DNA of 34,216 nucleotides from Verrucomicrobiaceae bacterium (GCA_027489965.1 JAIXZA010000126.1:1-34216), one strand, 5' to 3'. Shown: positions 22,756 through 30,504, counted from the stretch's first letter. A program made the numbers and translations. Notes: generated by a model not told the origin, from the sequence alone.

Positions 22756-23793
22756 TTATTTCCACGCCGCGTTGATTTGATCGTCCTGCGGAATGAGGTG
22801 CCCGTAGGTGTCCTCGACCACCTCCAGCGTATCGCCGAGCCACTTGGCGACTTTGTAGATCGACACGCCTTTGCTCACGAGCAGCGAGGCAAACGTGCGG
22901 CGCAGATCGTGAAACGTATACTCAGCCAGGCCGCAGCGATCGAGCAGGCTGTTGAACGACCGGATGAAATCCGTCCGGTAGCGGCTCTCCCCGTGCCTCT
23001 CCGCAGGCCGGAACATGAACGGAATGCCGAGCCCGAACTGCTCCACATACGCATGCAGCTCGTCGCTCATCGGAATCGTCCGGTTGTCGCGATCCTTGGG
23101 CGTGAACGTTTCCGTCGTCTGCACGTGAATGAGCTTGGCCTCCATGTCGAACCAGTTGGTCCGCGCCTCGATCACCTCATCTTTGCGCAGACCCGCGTGC
23201 GCGCCGCAGTAGATGGCGAACTTCAGCTCCGGATCGCTGCAGGCATCCAGGAGCCTGCGCACCTGCTCCGGACGCATGAACAGCCGCCGCCGGCGCGGAG
23301 GCAGAATCGGCGTCCGGATCTCGGCCGCCAGATTCCGTGTCAGCTTTCCTTTTTCCACCAGCCACGTCATCCACCACTTCACCTGGTTCAGATAAGCCTC
23401 GGCCGTGTAGGCATTCACCTTCGCCGTCGCATCATACCACTGCTGAATCATCCGCTGGGAGATGAGGCGCGGCGAGCTGGCGCTGATCGCCTTCGCAAAG
23501 GCATGCAGCACATAACCACGCGACTCCATGGTCGCGTGGGAAAGCCCGCGGCGGATCTCGGCGGCGACATACGCATCGACCTCCGCATCGCTTGCGTCGG
23601 CCGCCTCGCGCTTCGCAGGGCCATCCGTGCGACGAATACGCCCCGCCTCCTGGATCGCCTCCACGAGGTCCGTGGTGCCGAGAGATTGGCGCACCTGGGC
23701 ACCACCAGGCACCGGCGTCCACCGCAACCAGAACGACTGGCCACGACGATAGATCCCCTTCGGAATTTTCAGGCCTGTGCTTTTGGAGCCCAT
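22756..23793 (-). CDS. int: Tyrosine integrase
   Basis: The 345-aa recombinase would integrate the phage at a host tRNA-Pro gene. Residues 1-45 form a small arm-binding-like domain (KGIYRRGQSFWLRWTPVPGG), 65-160 a core-binding domain, and 170-345 the catalytic domain: Arg203 in AGLRKDE, Lys233 in TPKDRDNRTIP, His295/Arg298 in HDLRR, and nucleophile Tyr330 in VVEDTYGHL. Asp321 takes the place of the usual His in the LGH box, a substitution found in other phage integrases. The frame is open upstream to 23913, but those codons come from the tRNA fragment of attP, so ATG 23793 is chosen. It is convergent with the endolysin. Confidence 0.95.
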   Translation of the reverse strand: MGSKSTGLKIPKGIYRRGQSFWLRWTPVPGGAQVRQSLGTTDLVEAIQEAGRIRRTDGPAKREAADASDAEVDAYVAAEIRRGLSHATMESRGYVLHAFAKAISASSPRLISQRMIQQWYDATAKVNAYTAEAYLNQVKWWMTWLVEKGKLTRNLAAEIRTPILPPRRRRLFMRPEQVRRLLDACSDPELKFAIYCGAHAGLRKDEVIEARTNWFDMEAKLIHVQTTETFTPKDRDNRTIPMSDELHAYVEQFGLGIPFMFRPAERHGESRYRTDFIRSFNSLLDRCGLAEYTFHDLRRTFASLLVSKGVSIYKVAKWLGDTLEVVEDTYGHLIPQDDQINAAWK

Positions 23794-23853
23794 GTGTGCT
23801 GGTGAGGTTGTGCTAATTCGGCCATAAATCGCACAAATTGCAATCACCAAACA

Positions 23854-23918
<65 letters not shown>

Positions 23919-24014
23919 GATTGTGGCAGATGGGGCAGAGGTATTGATTTTGCTTGGATCGGCGATGGGTGTGCTAACTGGGTTGTGCTTAACGGCGGTG
24001 TTGACGGGGCGCGG

Positions 24015-24026
24015 TTGACAGGGAGG
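24015..24026 (+). promoter_or_regulatory. TTGACA box and Shine-Dalgarno, 68-aa gene
   Basis: TTGACA (24015-24020) is directly followed by GGGAGG (24021-24026), a good ribosome-binding site nine bases before ATG 24036. The TTGACA-to-start spacing is 21 nt. It is the only start that combines both signals. Confidence 0.5.
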
Positions 24027-24035
24027 ATGTGGGGT

Positions 24036-24242
24036 ATGAACTGGGATAATCCTTTTGCGACGCCGCTGAGCTTGCTCATCTGGTTTTTTGTTTTGCTGAT
24101 CGCGATCGCGACGCTGCTGATGCCGCTGTATGTGATCTCGATGCATACGCAGCTGAAGAAGATGGGGAAGCAGATGGAGAAGCTGCTGTGGCATGTGCAG
24201 AAGCACCACGAACGCGAGGAGCGCCGCTCAGAGCGTGAATGA
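24036..24242 (+). CDS. Small membrane protein with basic tail
   Basis: The 68-aa protein has a long membrane helix (about 10-35, LSLLIWFFVLLIAIATLLMP) and a charged helical tail (QLKKMGKQMEKLLWHVQKHH) rich in Lys, His, Arg and Glu. ATG 24036 is preferred over ATG 24027 because GGGAGG lies at the correct distance only from the former. Lying beside attP, it would be near a prophage end and might be expressed from the lysogen, for example as a superinfection-exclusion membrane protein; that role is a guess. Confidence 0.6.
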   Translation: MNWDNPFATPLSLLIWFFVLLIAIATLLMPLYVISMHTQLKKMGKQMEKLLWHVQKHHEREERRSERE

Positions 24243-24264
24243 AAAAGCCCGCTCGAAAAAGCAT

Positions 24265-24284
24265 GTTGTTCACGCTTTAGCGTG
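24265..24284 (+). repeat. REP-like hairpin, copy 4 (variant)
   Basis: GTTGTTCACGCTTTAGCGTG differs at one loop base. It lies between two copies of a 17-base string (ATGAAAAAGCCCGCTCG at 24238-24254 and 24288-24304), as if it had been inserted next to a terminator whose first half was duplicated. Confidence 0.85.
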
Positions 24285-24290
24285 GGCATG

Positions 24291-24319
24291 AAAAAGCCCG
24301 CTCGATGAGCGGGCTTTTT
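24291..24319. terminator. Bidirectional intrinsic terminator
   Basis: AAAAAGCCCGCTC (24291-24303) pairs over 13 bp with 24307-24319 around the loop GAT and has T-runs on both strands. It separates the 68-aa gene (rightward) from the repressor operon (leftward), both of which converge here. Confidence 0.93.
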
Positions 24320-24355
24320 GCTGACAAGGATAACCTGATTGACCGGATTGACGGG

Positions 24356-24463
24356 CTACCAGCGGCGATTGCTCTTGGATGCGGCACCTGCGAGCACCAT
24401 GCCTCCGATGACGACCAGGGCGATGAAAAAAATGCCGGCGGCGTTTTGGAGGAATTCCCACAT
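24356..24463 (-). CDS. 35-aa membrane protein after repressor
   Basis: The protein MWEFLQNAAGIFFIALVVIG continues with a second hydrophobic stretch and ends SNRRW, so it is a single-span membrane peptide (helix about 9-27) with a positive C-terminus. It starts eight bases after the repressor stop and would be made with it in the lysogen, which suggests a role in immunity or exclusion. No family is recognised. Confidence 0.55.
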   Translation of the reverse strand: MWEFLQNAAGIFFIALVVIGGMVLAGAASKSNRRW

Positions 24464-24471
24464 GGCCTGAA

Positions 24472-24873
24472 TCAGGGTTCGTTGTTGTCTTTGTCGTGCT
24501 CTTCGGCGATGCGGCGCTCTGGAACGGTGCCGCCCATGCCGCTGGTGTATTGGACGGGTTTGCGGGCTGTTTCGCGTTGGCGGATGCGTTCCTGAATTTT
24601 GGGGCGAAGGGCGTCGGCCACGAGCTGGTGCATGCTGATGCCGAGTTCGCGGCAGATGTCGTAGAGTTCGCTGAGTTCATCGATGGTGAGCTCGATGGGC
24701 AACGTGCGATACATTTTTTCAGCAACCCAATCGGGGATGGAGCGAGAGCCCGGTTTGTTAGGATCGGTTTCCCACTGAACGATGGCTCCGGCAGAGCAGC
24801 CTAGTTCCTTGGCGAGTTCTTCGCGAGTGAGGCCGCGATCTGCGCGGAGTTTTCGAAGGATGTCGTGTGTCAT
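24472..24873 (-). CDS. XRE-family repressor, CI-like
   Basis: The 133-aa protein has an N-terminal helix-turn-helix (GLTREELAKELGCSAGAIVQ, residues 14-33) of the XRE/lambda-repressor type. Residues 58-95 (LPIELTIDELSELYDICREL, then GISMHQLVADALR) look like a ribbon-helix-helix or similar dimer module that is alignable with the protein encoded divergently at 24976. No LexA-like peptidase domain is present, so induction cannot be by RecA-stimulated self-cleavage in the lambda way. It is transcribed away from a region with three 13-bp operator-like sites. Most likely the lysogeny repressor. Confidence 0.78.
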   Translation of the reverse strand: MTHDILRKLRADRGLTREELAKELGCSAGAIVQWETDPNKPGSRSIPDWVAEKMYRTLPIELTIDELSELYDICRELGISMHQLVADALRPKIQERIRQRETARKPVQYTSGMGGTVPERRIAEEHDKDNNEP

Positions 24874-24896
24874 AAGGCCTTAAGGTGCCCCTTGTT

Positions 24897-24974
24897 TTAT
24901 CAATGACAAACTTTTTTATTGACTCGGTTTTATCAGTGATTAAATAGCGGCGTAGCTTTTTCAATCACTGACAA
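24897..24974. promoter_or_regulatory. Three-operator divergent control region
   Basis: Three 13-bp sites of the form TTRTCA-N-TGAYAA are seen: TTATCAATGACAA (24897-24909), TTATCAGTGATTA (24930-24942) and CAATCACTGACAA (24962-24974). Their centres are 33 and 32 bp apart, close to three helical turns. They lie between the divergent repressor and RHH genes, the layout of lambda OR. The third site abuts the ATG at 24976. Confidence 0.75.
24919..24945 (+). promoter_or_regulatory. Early rightward promoter candidate
   Basis: TTGACT (24919-24924) and TTAAAT (24940-24945) with a 15-bp spacer resemble -35 and -10 boxes; the -10 overlaps the middle operator, so repressor binding would block it. It would serve the early operon from 24976. 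Spacing is shorter than the ideal 17. Confidence 0.5.
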
Positions 24975-24975
24975 C

Positions 24976-25161
24976 ATGAAACTTACCGCCGATTTTACCG
25001 ACGACCTTGAACCTGCCGAGCTGGAGGAGCTGGTGCTGATGAGCCGCGAGGAGCAGGTGCCTGTGGGCAAGCTGATCCTGAATGCGGCCCGCGCGCTGGT
25101 GGGCATGCGCCGCAACCGCGAACTGGGAACGGCGAACCAAGAACGGCCGAAGGCCGCCTGA
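24976..25161 (+). CDS. Small RHH-type regulator, Cro-like position
   Basis: The 61-aa protein has a strand-helix-helix layout (MKLTADF, then EPAELEELVLMSREEQ and PVGKLILNAARALVG), typical of Arc/CopG ribbon-helix-helix DNA-binding proteins. It is the first gene of the rightward early operon, divergent from the repressor, which is the place of cro. Residues 14-39 align with residues 65-90 of the repressor (9 of 26 identical). The tail (NRELGTANQERPKAA) is encoded by GAAC-type repeat units. No Shine-Dalgarno sequence. Confidence 0.6.
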   Translation: MKLTADFTDDLEPAELEELVLMSREEQVPVGKLILNAARALVGMRRNRELGTANQERPKAA

Positions 25162-25262
25162 CACCCCTTTCCCCGCCCGCTCGGCGCTCTGGGGGCTCGA
25201 TGAGCCCTGCTCTGGGGAGAGCTGGAGCGCGGGGCGAGGCGGGGACTCAATGAACCGAAACG

Positions 25263-25282
25263 CACGCTGAAGCGTGAACAAC
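25263..25282 (-). repeat. REP-like hairpin, copy 5
   Basis: Reverse-orientation copy of the element (CACGCTGAAGCGTGAACAAC on +). The 148-base gap 25162-25309 otherwise holds GC-rich sequence without a convincing gene, and GGAGGA (25299-25304) as ribosome-binding site for ATG 25310. Confidence 0.85.
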
Positions 25283-25309
25283 GAACCAACAAACCATCGG
25301 AGGAAGACG

Positions 25310-25951
25310 ATGAACACGAACCCAGCAGAGAGCCGAGAGCAGAAAGCAGAGACGCAGAAGAGCCTGAGCAAAGGGCCGGGGCCGCTGTGGAAGCAGGCTT
25401 GGTTTCAGGTGCCTCATCAGGCGTTGGTGGATTTTGGGATTGCGCGTGAGCGTGCTCTTGATGCCCGCCGCACTGCGCGGGAGTTGAAGCTGCCTTCTGT
25501 CATCGAGACAGCGCGCTGGTATGCGAAGGAGGCTCGGCGTTGCTGGGGGCTGGCGATGGTGGGATTCTCTCCGTCTCATAGTCTCCCGGTCTCCCAGTCT
25601 GGAAAGGGGCGTGGCGGCGTGAATCGCTTTGTTCCTACCCGTCCTTCGACGATTTTCCGCCAGGCGCTGATGCGGCTGGAGCTGCCGCCGATGACGCTGG
25701 CGCAGGCTCAGTGCCTGCGTGGCTTGGAGCGCGGGCCGATGACGGCGGTGCGCAGTGCGCATCGTGGCTGGCGCGCGCCGGATACGGCGGTGGGGATGCT
25801 GATTGGCCGGGTGCTGGCGCATTATGTGCCGGCGGCGACGCCGGGCGAGGCTCCGAGCTACCAGATCACGCATCGTGGCCGCGAGGTGGTGGCGCGGCTG
25901 CTGGGGGATGAGGAGACGCGGGCGCTGGTGGACGTGACTTCGATGACCTGA
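25310..25951 (+). CDS. Early protein of unknown function
   Basis: I do not recognise this 213-aa protein. It is basic and mainly helical, with conserved-looking blocks KQAWFQVPHQALVDFGIARE and LPPMTLAQAQCLRGLERGPM; the latter with its following ITHRGREVV could be a winged-helix-like DNA-binding part. ATG 25310 is set by the strong GGAGGA five bases upstream. Two short-repeat insertions are read in frame: a reversed heptamer block (25325-25352) giving AESREQKAET at residues 6-15, and a GTCTCC block (25567-25602) giving SPSHSLPVSQSG at about 87-98. Confidence 0.55.
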   Translation: MNTNPAESREQKAETQKSLSKGPGPLWKQAWFQVPHQALVDFGIARERALDARRTARELKLPSVIETARWYAKEARRCWGLAMVGFSPSHSLPVSQSGKGRGGVNRFVPTRPSTIFRQALMRLELPPMTLAQAQCLRGLERGPMTAVRSAHRGWRAPDTAVGMLIGRVLAHYVPAATPGEAPSYQITHRGREVVARLLGDEETRALVDVTSMT

Positions 25952-25965
25952 CTGACCTGACTGAC

Positions 25966-25998
25966 GGAACTTGGAACTTTGAACCTGAAACTTTGAAC
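25966..25998 (+). repeat. GAACTTTGAAC repeat, forward
   Basis: GGAACTTGGAACTTTGAACC and further units run up to the ATG at 26001; immediately upstream is a GACCTGACT tandem (25942-25963). The family occurs reversed at 11091-11117. Confidence 0.8.
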
Positions 25999-26000
25999 CT

Positions 26001-26810
26001 ATGACTTTGCATCGTGAACTGAGACCGTGTGAGTTGCTGCAGCTGGAGAAATTCCGGCCGCGCCGGGTGCGACGTAACTGGCGTGCGACGCTTTGGACGG
26101 CGCTGCGGATGCTGGTGCTTTCGGCGATCTGTGGCGCGGCGTGGAGTGCGGCGAAGGCTGCGGAGCCGGTGCCGCATGCGCAGCCGCTGACGCAGCGTGA
26201 GCGGGCGGAGGGAGTCTGGATCGTCGGCGGGCTGCTGCTGGGTCTGATGACGCTGGTGGCGCTGGCGGTGCGGAAGCAGGGGCGCGAGCGTCGGGGCCTG
26301 GGTGAGGTGTATGCGGAGGAAGATCCGTATGCGGGGCATTGGCCGAATGCGGAGGCGGAGCCCAAGCCATTGAAGATTGAAAAATCGAAAAACGAGATTG
26401 GAGAATCCTGGGATGTGGGGCCGCTGGAGTGCCTCTCCGAGGCGCTGATTGTCTCCCCGTCTCCCAGTCTCCCGGTCTCCGAGTCTGATCCGCTGGCTCT
26501 GCCGGCGGAGGGCCTGACGACGGAAGAAACGGCGCGGATTTTGAAGGCGGTCGCGGATGAGCTGAGGCTGACGCGGGAGCTGGTGCGTGGGGCGCTGCGG
26601 GCGTTTGGGGTCGAGGACTACGGCGATGCGCTGGATGGCGCGGAGCGCCGCCTGGGGCTGCTGCGGACGACGGTGCTGGAGCTGTGGGCGAAATTCAAAC
26701 CTGACGTGGAAAGCGGGGTGGAGGGTGAGTGCATCCGCCAGCGGGCGGCTTCTGAACTCACTGATTCATCACGCTCTGATTCAAAACTGAACGCGGGAGG
26801 TGCTGTATGA
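26001..26810 (+). CDS. Early membrane protein of unknown function
   Basis: The 269-aa protein has two membrane helices (about 32-53 and 71-90), the first after an Arg-rich stretch (FRPRRVRRNWRATLWTALRM), so the N-terminus is probably inside and a short loop outside. The long C-terminal part (91-269) is acidic, cytoplasmic and helical (LTTEETARILKAVADELRLT). A GTCTCC repeat block (26451-26487) encodes SPSPSLPVSESD at about 152-163, matching the peptide in the preceding gene. The stop overlaps the next start (ATGA). Function unknown; a takeover or exclusion role is possible. Confidence 0.5.
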   Translation: MTLHRELRPCELLQLEKFRPRRVRRNWRATLWTALRMLVLSAICGAAWSAAKAAEPVPHAQPLTQRERAEGVWIVGGLLLGLMTLVALAVRKQGRERRGLGEVYAEEDPYAGHWPNAEAEPKPLKIEKSKNEIGESWDVGPLECLSEALIVSPSPSLPVSESDPLALPAEGLTTEETARILKAVADELRLTRELVRGALRAFGVEDYGDALDGAERRLGLLRTTVLELWAKFKPDVESGVEGECIRQRAASELTDSSRSDSKLNAGGAV

Positions 26811-27046
26811 GCACGAAGCGCCGACAGTTTTTCCCGACGCCTGCGCACATGACGCAGAGTGAGGCGATGGAGTTCCTCCGCCGGCAGGTCTTCGAAGATG
26901 CGGTTCAGGCCGGATGGCTGAAGCCGTGCGCGCGCAAGGAAGGCCGGGGCAAGGACACGATCTTCTATGCCTTTGTGAGCGTGCAGGATGTGAGTCTGCG
27001 GATCGCATCCGGAGAGTATCCCAAACCTGAGGAGGTGGAGCGATGA
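26807..27046 (+). CDS. Putative small DNA-binding protein
   Basis: The 79-aa protein looks like a small excisionase/MerR-type winged helix: SEAMEFLRRQVFEDAVQAGW (18-37), LKP, a basic turn (CARKEGRGKDTIFY), then VQDVSLRIASGEYP. Such proteins act as Xis or as regulators. GGGAGG lies six bases before the ATG, and ATGA overlaps exist at both ends, so it is part of a coupled four-gene unit. Confidence 0.6.
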   Translation: MSTKRRQFFPTPAHMTQSEAMEFLRRQVFEDAVQAGWLKPCARKEGRGKDTIFYAFVSVQDVSLRIASGEYPKPEEVER

Positions 27047-27360
27047 GTGCGGATGTGTATGAGCTGCGGCCGGAGCCGAAGTTTGAGCGGGCGCAGGATG
27101 CGCAGCGCGGGGTGATCGTGCGGGTGAAGGCGCTCCTCGATGGCGATGTGACGCCGGTGATGGGGCCGGATGAGCTGGAGATTTTGGCGCTGCAGTTTCA
27201 ACTGGCGGCGGCAAATCTGCGCACGGCTGCGCGGGATCTGCGCGAGTGCGAGGAGGAGCGGCGCAGGCTGGCGGCGTGGCGTGAGCGTGAGGAGCGGCGC
27301 TTTGAGCGGGTGCCGGATGAGTATCCTGCTGAAGACATGGAAGGGAGGGCTGCTGCATGA
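27043..27360 (+). CDS. Hypothetical coiled-coil early protein
   Basis: The 105-aa protein is dominated by a charged helix (LEILALQFQLAAANLRTAAR, then DLRECEEERRRLAAWREREE), probably a coiled coil. GGAGGT stands six bases before ATG 27043, and both ends overlap neighbours by ATGA. No family recognised. Confidence 0.6.
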   Translation: MSADVYELRPEPKFERAQDAQRGVIVRVKALLDGDVTPVMGPDELEILALQFQLAAANLRTAARDLRECEEERRRLAAWREREERRFERVPDEYPAEDMEGRAAA

Positions 27361-28118
27361 GCCGGGCGCGTGAGGAGTATGAGGCGCAGGTGGGTGGGGT
27401 GCTTTCGCATGTGTGGAAGCGGGAGGGGGAGTTTCTCGTCGTGGATCCGGCGGATCTGCGGACGCCGGTGACGGCGGTGCTGGAGGCTGAGGAAGGGTCG
27501 ACACGTGTCGACCAAGACTTCACGCCGCTGGAGGTGGCGGATCTGGCGGAGGCGTCTGCGGATGAGCTGCTGGAGGAGGTGCTGCGGCTGCGGGGCCAGT
27601 GCCTGGAGGCGGGGCTGCGGACGCAGCGGGTATTTTTTGATTTCTTGTTTGCGGAGGGTCCGGATCCGATCGCGGTGCTGGAGCGACTGTTTCTTTACGT
27701 GAGCGTGCGGAGCCGGCATCACGTGTGGGGGGCGCGCGATACGGAGATTTCGATGCTGTTCGGGCATTCGAAGCAGAACTGGCAGCACAAGGTGGAGCGG
27801 ATCATCGAGGACCTGGTGACGCGGTTTAGTCGCTCGGAGTTTATTCATTCGGGCGGGAAGAGTCACTCGGCGCGGCTGGCGTATGCAAAGCGGAGCAAGG
27901 GGAACACGAGCCGCAAGGGCGGGCGTCGTTCCGGCGATGAGCTGCCGCCGCTGCCGGCGAAGCGGGATGAGGAGGAGACGCTGAGCAGCCAGGCGAAGCG
28001 CCGGGCGCGCGAGATGCGGGAGGATGCGCTGCGTAGGCAGTATGCGCGGGAGTTTAAGTGCCGGCCGGAGGAGATCGATCTGAGCCGGATCGATCCGGAT
28101 TGGGAGGGGCCGGAGTGA
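27357..28118 (+). CDS. Early protein with HTH-like segment
   Basis: The 253-aa protein is basic at its C-terminus and has a helix-turn-helix-like stretch (DTEISMLFGHSKQNWQHKVE near 136-155), so it may bind DNA, for instance as a replication or transcription helper. A GTCGACACGTGTCGAC palindrome is embedded in frame (27496-27513) and encodes GSTRVDQ at about residues 47-53. GGGAGGG lies upstream and the start overlaps the previous stop. It precedes the ParB-like gene. Confidence 0.5.
   Translation: MSRAREEYEAQVGGVLSHVWKREGEFLVVDPADLRTPVTAVLEAEEGSTRVDQDFTPLEVADLAEASADELLEEVLRLRGQCLEAGLRTQRVFFDFLFAEGPDPIAVLERLFLYVSVRSRHHVWGARDTEISMLFGHSKQNWQHKVERIIEDLVTRFSRSEFIHSGGKSHSARLAYAKRSKGNTSRKGGRRSGDELPPLPAKRDEEETLSSQAKRRAREMREDALRRQYAREFKCRPEEIDLSRIDPDWEGPE
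27496..27513. repeat. GTCGACACGTGTCGAC palindrome, copy 3, inside gene
   Basis: GGTCGACACGTGTCGACC is an exact copy of the intergenic palindromes, here read as GSTRVDQ within the 253-aa early protein. Confidence 0.9.
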
Positions 28119-28194
28119 CGGGACTGACCTGAATGACCTGAATGACCGCAGTGACGATTTTTTCCTGAACCACAAACCAAACTGATGCACGACC

Positions 28195-30504
28195 ATGATT
28201 GCAGACCTCGAAAACCACACTGGCACGCTGAAGCGTGAACAACCGACGACGGAGATCCAACGCCTGAACCTGGGGATGCTGCATGCGTCTCCGACGAACC
28301 CGAGACAGCACTTTGATGCGGAGGCGCTGGCGGAGCTGGCGGAGAGCATCGAGCAGCACGGGGTGAAGATGCCGCTGCTGGCGCGGCCTTCGAAGGTGGA
28401 GCCGGGGAAGTTTGAGATCGTGGCGGGTGAGCGCCGTTTCCGCGCGAGCACGCTGCTGGTGACGAATCTGCCGGAGCGCATGGGATTGGCGGCGGAGAAT
28501 CCGGAGCTGCTGGAAAGGCTGGAGTCGCTGCATGCGGCGCGCGTGGATGTGCCGGTGATCGTGGAGGATCTGGATGATGCGACGGTGCTGGAGCTGCAGC
28601 TGATCGAGAACCTGCAACGGCGCGACCTGACGGCTCTGGAGGAGGCGCGGGGCTATCAGAGGCTGCTGGGTCTGAAGGACAAGGACTACACGCCGGCGAA
28701 GATCGCGCAGAAGATCGGGAAGTCGGTGGATACGGTGCTGAACAAGCTGAAGATGCTGAAGGCTCCGGTGAGCCTGCAGAAGGCGCTGGAGGAGGGGCTG
28801 GTGGGTGAGCGGCATTTGCTGCTGGTGGCGCGTGTGCCGAGTGCGAAGGCGCGTGAGGAGCTGGCGCTGCTGGTGATCGAGGGCGAGTATGATTACGATG
28901 CGGATGCGAAGGTGCCGCTGGGGGTGCGTGACCTGGGCATTTTGATCAAGCGTGATTATTGCGCGAGTTTGAAGGGGGTGCCGTGGAGGCTGGAGGATGG
29001 GGCTTTGGTGCCGGATGCGGGTGCGTGTGTGTCGTGCCCGCATTTTGCGCGCTTTGCGGCGGAGCAGGACAAAGACCTGGCGCAGGAGCTGGGGAATGGT
29101 CGCGGCCAGACGGATCCGCTGACGTGCATGAATCCGGGGTGTGCGAAGAAGAAGCATGCGGCGGTGTTTAAGCTGAAGAAGGAGGAGGCGAAGAAGCTGG
29201 GGACGGTGACGGTGCTGAGTCCGGATGAGGCTGCGAAGCTGGTGCATGATGGCGGGAGCCTGCGGACGACGGCGGTGGTGAATCTGGATGAGAGACCGGG
29301 GTGGGATCACACGGGCCATTATGACAATGACAAGCTGCCGACGTGGCGTGAGCTGGTGGAGGATCGGCTGCCGGCGGGTGCGGTGAAGGTGGCGAACCTG
29401 AAGGAGGCGGGCGTGGTGGAGCTGGTGGATACGAAGCTGGCGCTGGCGGCGGCGCGTGAGCATGCGAAGCATGGGAAGCGCCTGCTGAAGGCATCGACGG
29501 GGGCGAAGAAGCTGCTGACGGATGCGGAGAAGAAGGAAAAGGAGAGGAAGGCTTTTGAGGAGCAGGTGGCGTCGCGCTCGAAGCTGGTGCTGATGACGTA
29601 TTTGTCCGACCGCGCGGCGGAGAAGGGGATGGATCGTGACGCGGGCCTGGCGGTGCTGGAGGCGGTGCTGCATGAGGCGGGGAAGGATGGCTGCCAGATG
29701 CTGGCGGAGACGCTCATGATCGCGCCGCGTGAGAAGCTGAAGAATGAGATGGGGGTGACGGCGGCGGCTTATCGTGAGCCGATCCTGGCGGCGCTGCGGA
29801 TGCAGGATGCGGGGAAGCCGGTGATCGATGCGATGATCATGCTGGCGGTGATCGCGAAGTATGTGCGGACGTGGGGGATTGATTTTGAGGCGCTGCGTCC
29901 GCTGCAGGCGCATTTTGGCTTTGATCGGAAGACGATCGAGGCGCTGGCGACGGCGGAGGTGAAGGCGGAGCTGGCTGAGAAGGCGGCGAAGAAGAAGCCG
30001 GAGTCGAAGCCGGTGAAGAACAGCGTGGATCCGACACGTGTCGACAGCGCGAAGGAGGCGAGCAAGACGAAGGCGGCTGATAAACGCCACAAGGAGAAGG
30101 TGGGGGGCGGAGAGCGGAGGGCTGAGGGCGAAGAGCCGAAGCCGTTTGTCCGCAAAGTGGAGGATTACTGCTGCGATGGCTGCAAGTGTCAGCTTTCGGT
30201 GCCTTTTGGCAAAGGTGATGAGGCGGCGCGGCTCGCTGAGGGCCAGATGGAATGCGTGGCCTGCGGTGGCGAATGGCAACCTTATGCCCCCGTTGAGGCG
30301 GGCATTGCTGAAGCGAAGCTGGGAAAGGCTACGGGCTGGACGCCGGCGGATATCGAGCAGGGCGCGCAACTGCTGAAGGATGAGAAGGTGAACATGGTCA
30401 CGCTGATCGGCTCGAAGCCGGATCGGAAGAAGGACGCGATCGCTTACAAGAACTGGAACGGGCTGCGGATGAAGCTGCTGCGGAAGGCGGGGCTGCAGAA
30501 GTGA
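28195..30504 (+). CDS. Large ParB/Spo0J-like protein
   Basis: The 769-aa protein begins with a ParB domain: SPTNPRQHFDAEALAELAES (about 32-51), the CTP-binding GERRFRA motif (78-84), LIENLQRRDLTALEEARGYQ, and a helix-turn-helix TPAKIAQKIGKSVDTVLNKL (166-185). Residues 300-560 are unfamiliar; a C-terminal region has CDGCKC and CVACGGEW pairs suggesting a zinc site. ParB-like proteins of this size in phage early regions may act in replication, partition or host control. Three short repeats are read in frame: a REP hairpin (28224-28243, TLKREQ at 11-16), a GTCGAC core (30032-30043, DPTRVDS) and a reversed heptamer block (30107-30134, GGERRAEGEE). Confidence 0.8.
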   Translation: MIADLENHTGTLKREQPTTEIQRLNLGMLHASPTNPRQHFDAEALAELAESIEQHGVKMPLLARPSKVEPGKFEIVAGERRFRASTLLVTNLPERMGLAAENPELLERLESLHAARVDVPVIVEDLDDATVLELQLIENLQRRDLTALEEARGYQRLLGLKDKDYTPAKIAQKIGKSVDTVLNKLKMLKAPVSLQKALEEGLVGERHLLLVARVPSAKAREELALLVIEGEYDYDADAKVPLGVRDLGILIKRDYCASLKGVPWRLEDGALVPDAGACVSCPHFARFAAEQDKDLAQELGNGRGQTDPLTCMNPGCAKKKHAAVFKLKKEEAKKLGTVTVLSPDEAAKLVHDGGSLRTTAVVNLDERPGWDHTGHYDNDKLPTWRELVEDRLPAGAVKVANLKEAGVVELVDTKLALAAAREHAKHGKRLLKASTGAKKLLTDAEKKEKERKAFEEQVASRSKLVLMTYLSDRAAEKGMDRDAGLAVLEAVLHEAGKDGCQMLAETLMIAPREKLKNEMGVTAAAYREPILAALRMQDAGKPVIDAMIMLAVIAKYVRTWGIDFEALRPLQAHFGFDRKTIEALATAEVKAELAEKAAKKKPESKPVKNSVDPTRVDSAKEASKTKAADKRHKEKVGGGERRAEGEEPKPFVRKVEDYCCDGCKCQLSVPFGKGDEAARLAEGQMECVACGGEWQPYAPVEAGIAEAKLGKATGWTPADIEQGAQLLKDEKVNMVTLIGSKPDRKKDAIAYKNWNGLRMKLLRKAGLQK
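28224..28243 (-). repeat. REP-like hairpin, copy 6, inside ParB gene
   Basis: CACGCTGAAGCGTGAACAAC is an exact reverse copy inside the 5' end of the ParB-like gene, encoding TLKREQP between the start and the ParB domain. Confidence 0.92.
30107..30134 (-). repeat. Heptamer block inside ParB gene
   Basis: Four units (GCGGAGA, GCGGAGG, GCTGAGG, GCGAAGA) of the reversed heptamer family are read as part of the linker before the C-terminal cysteine region. Confidence 0.8.
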
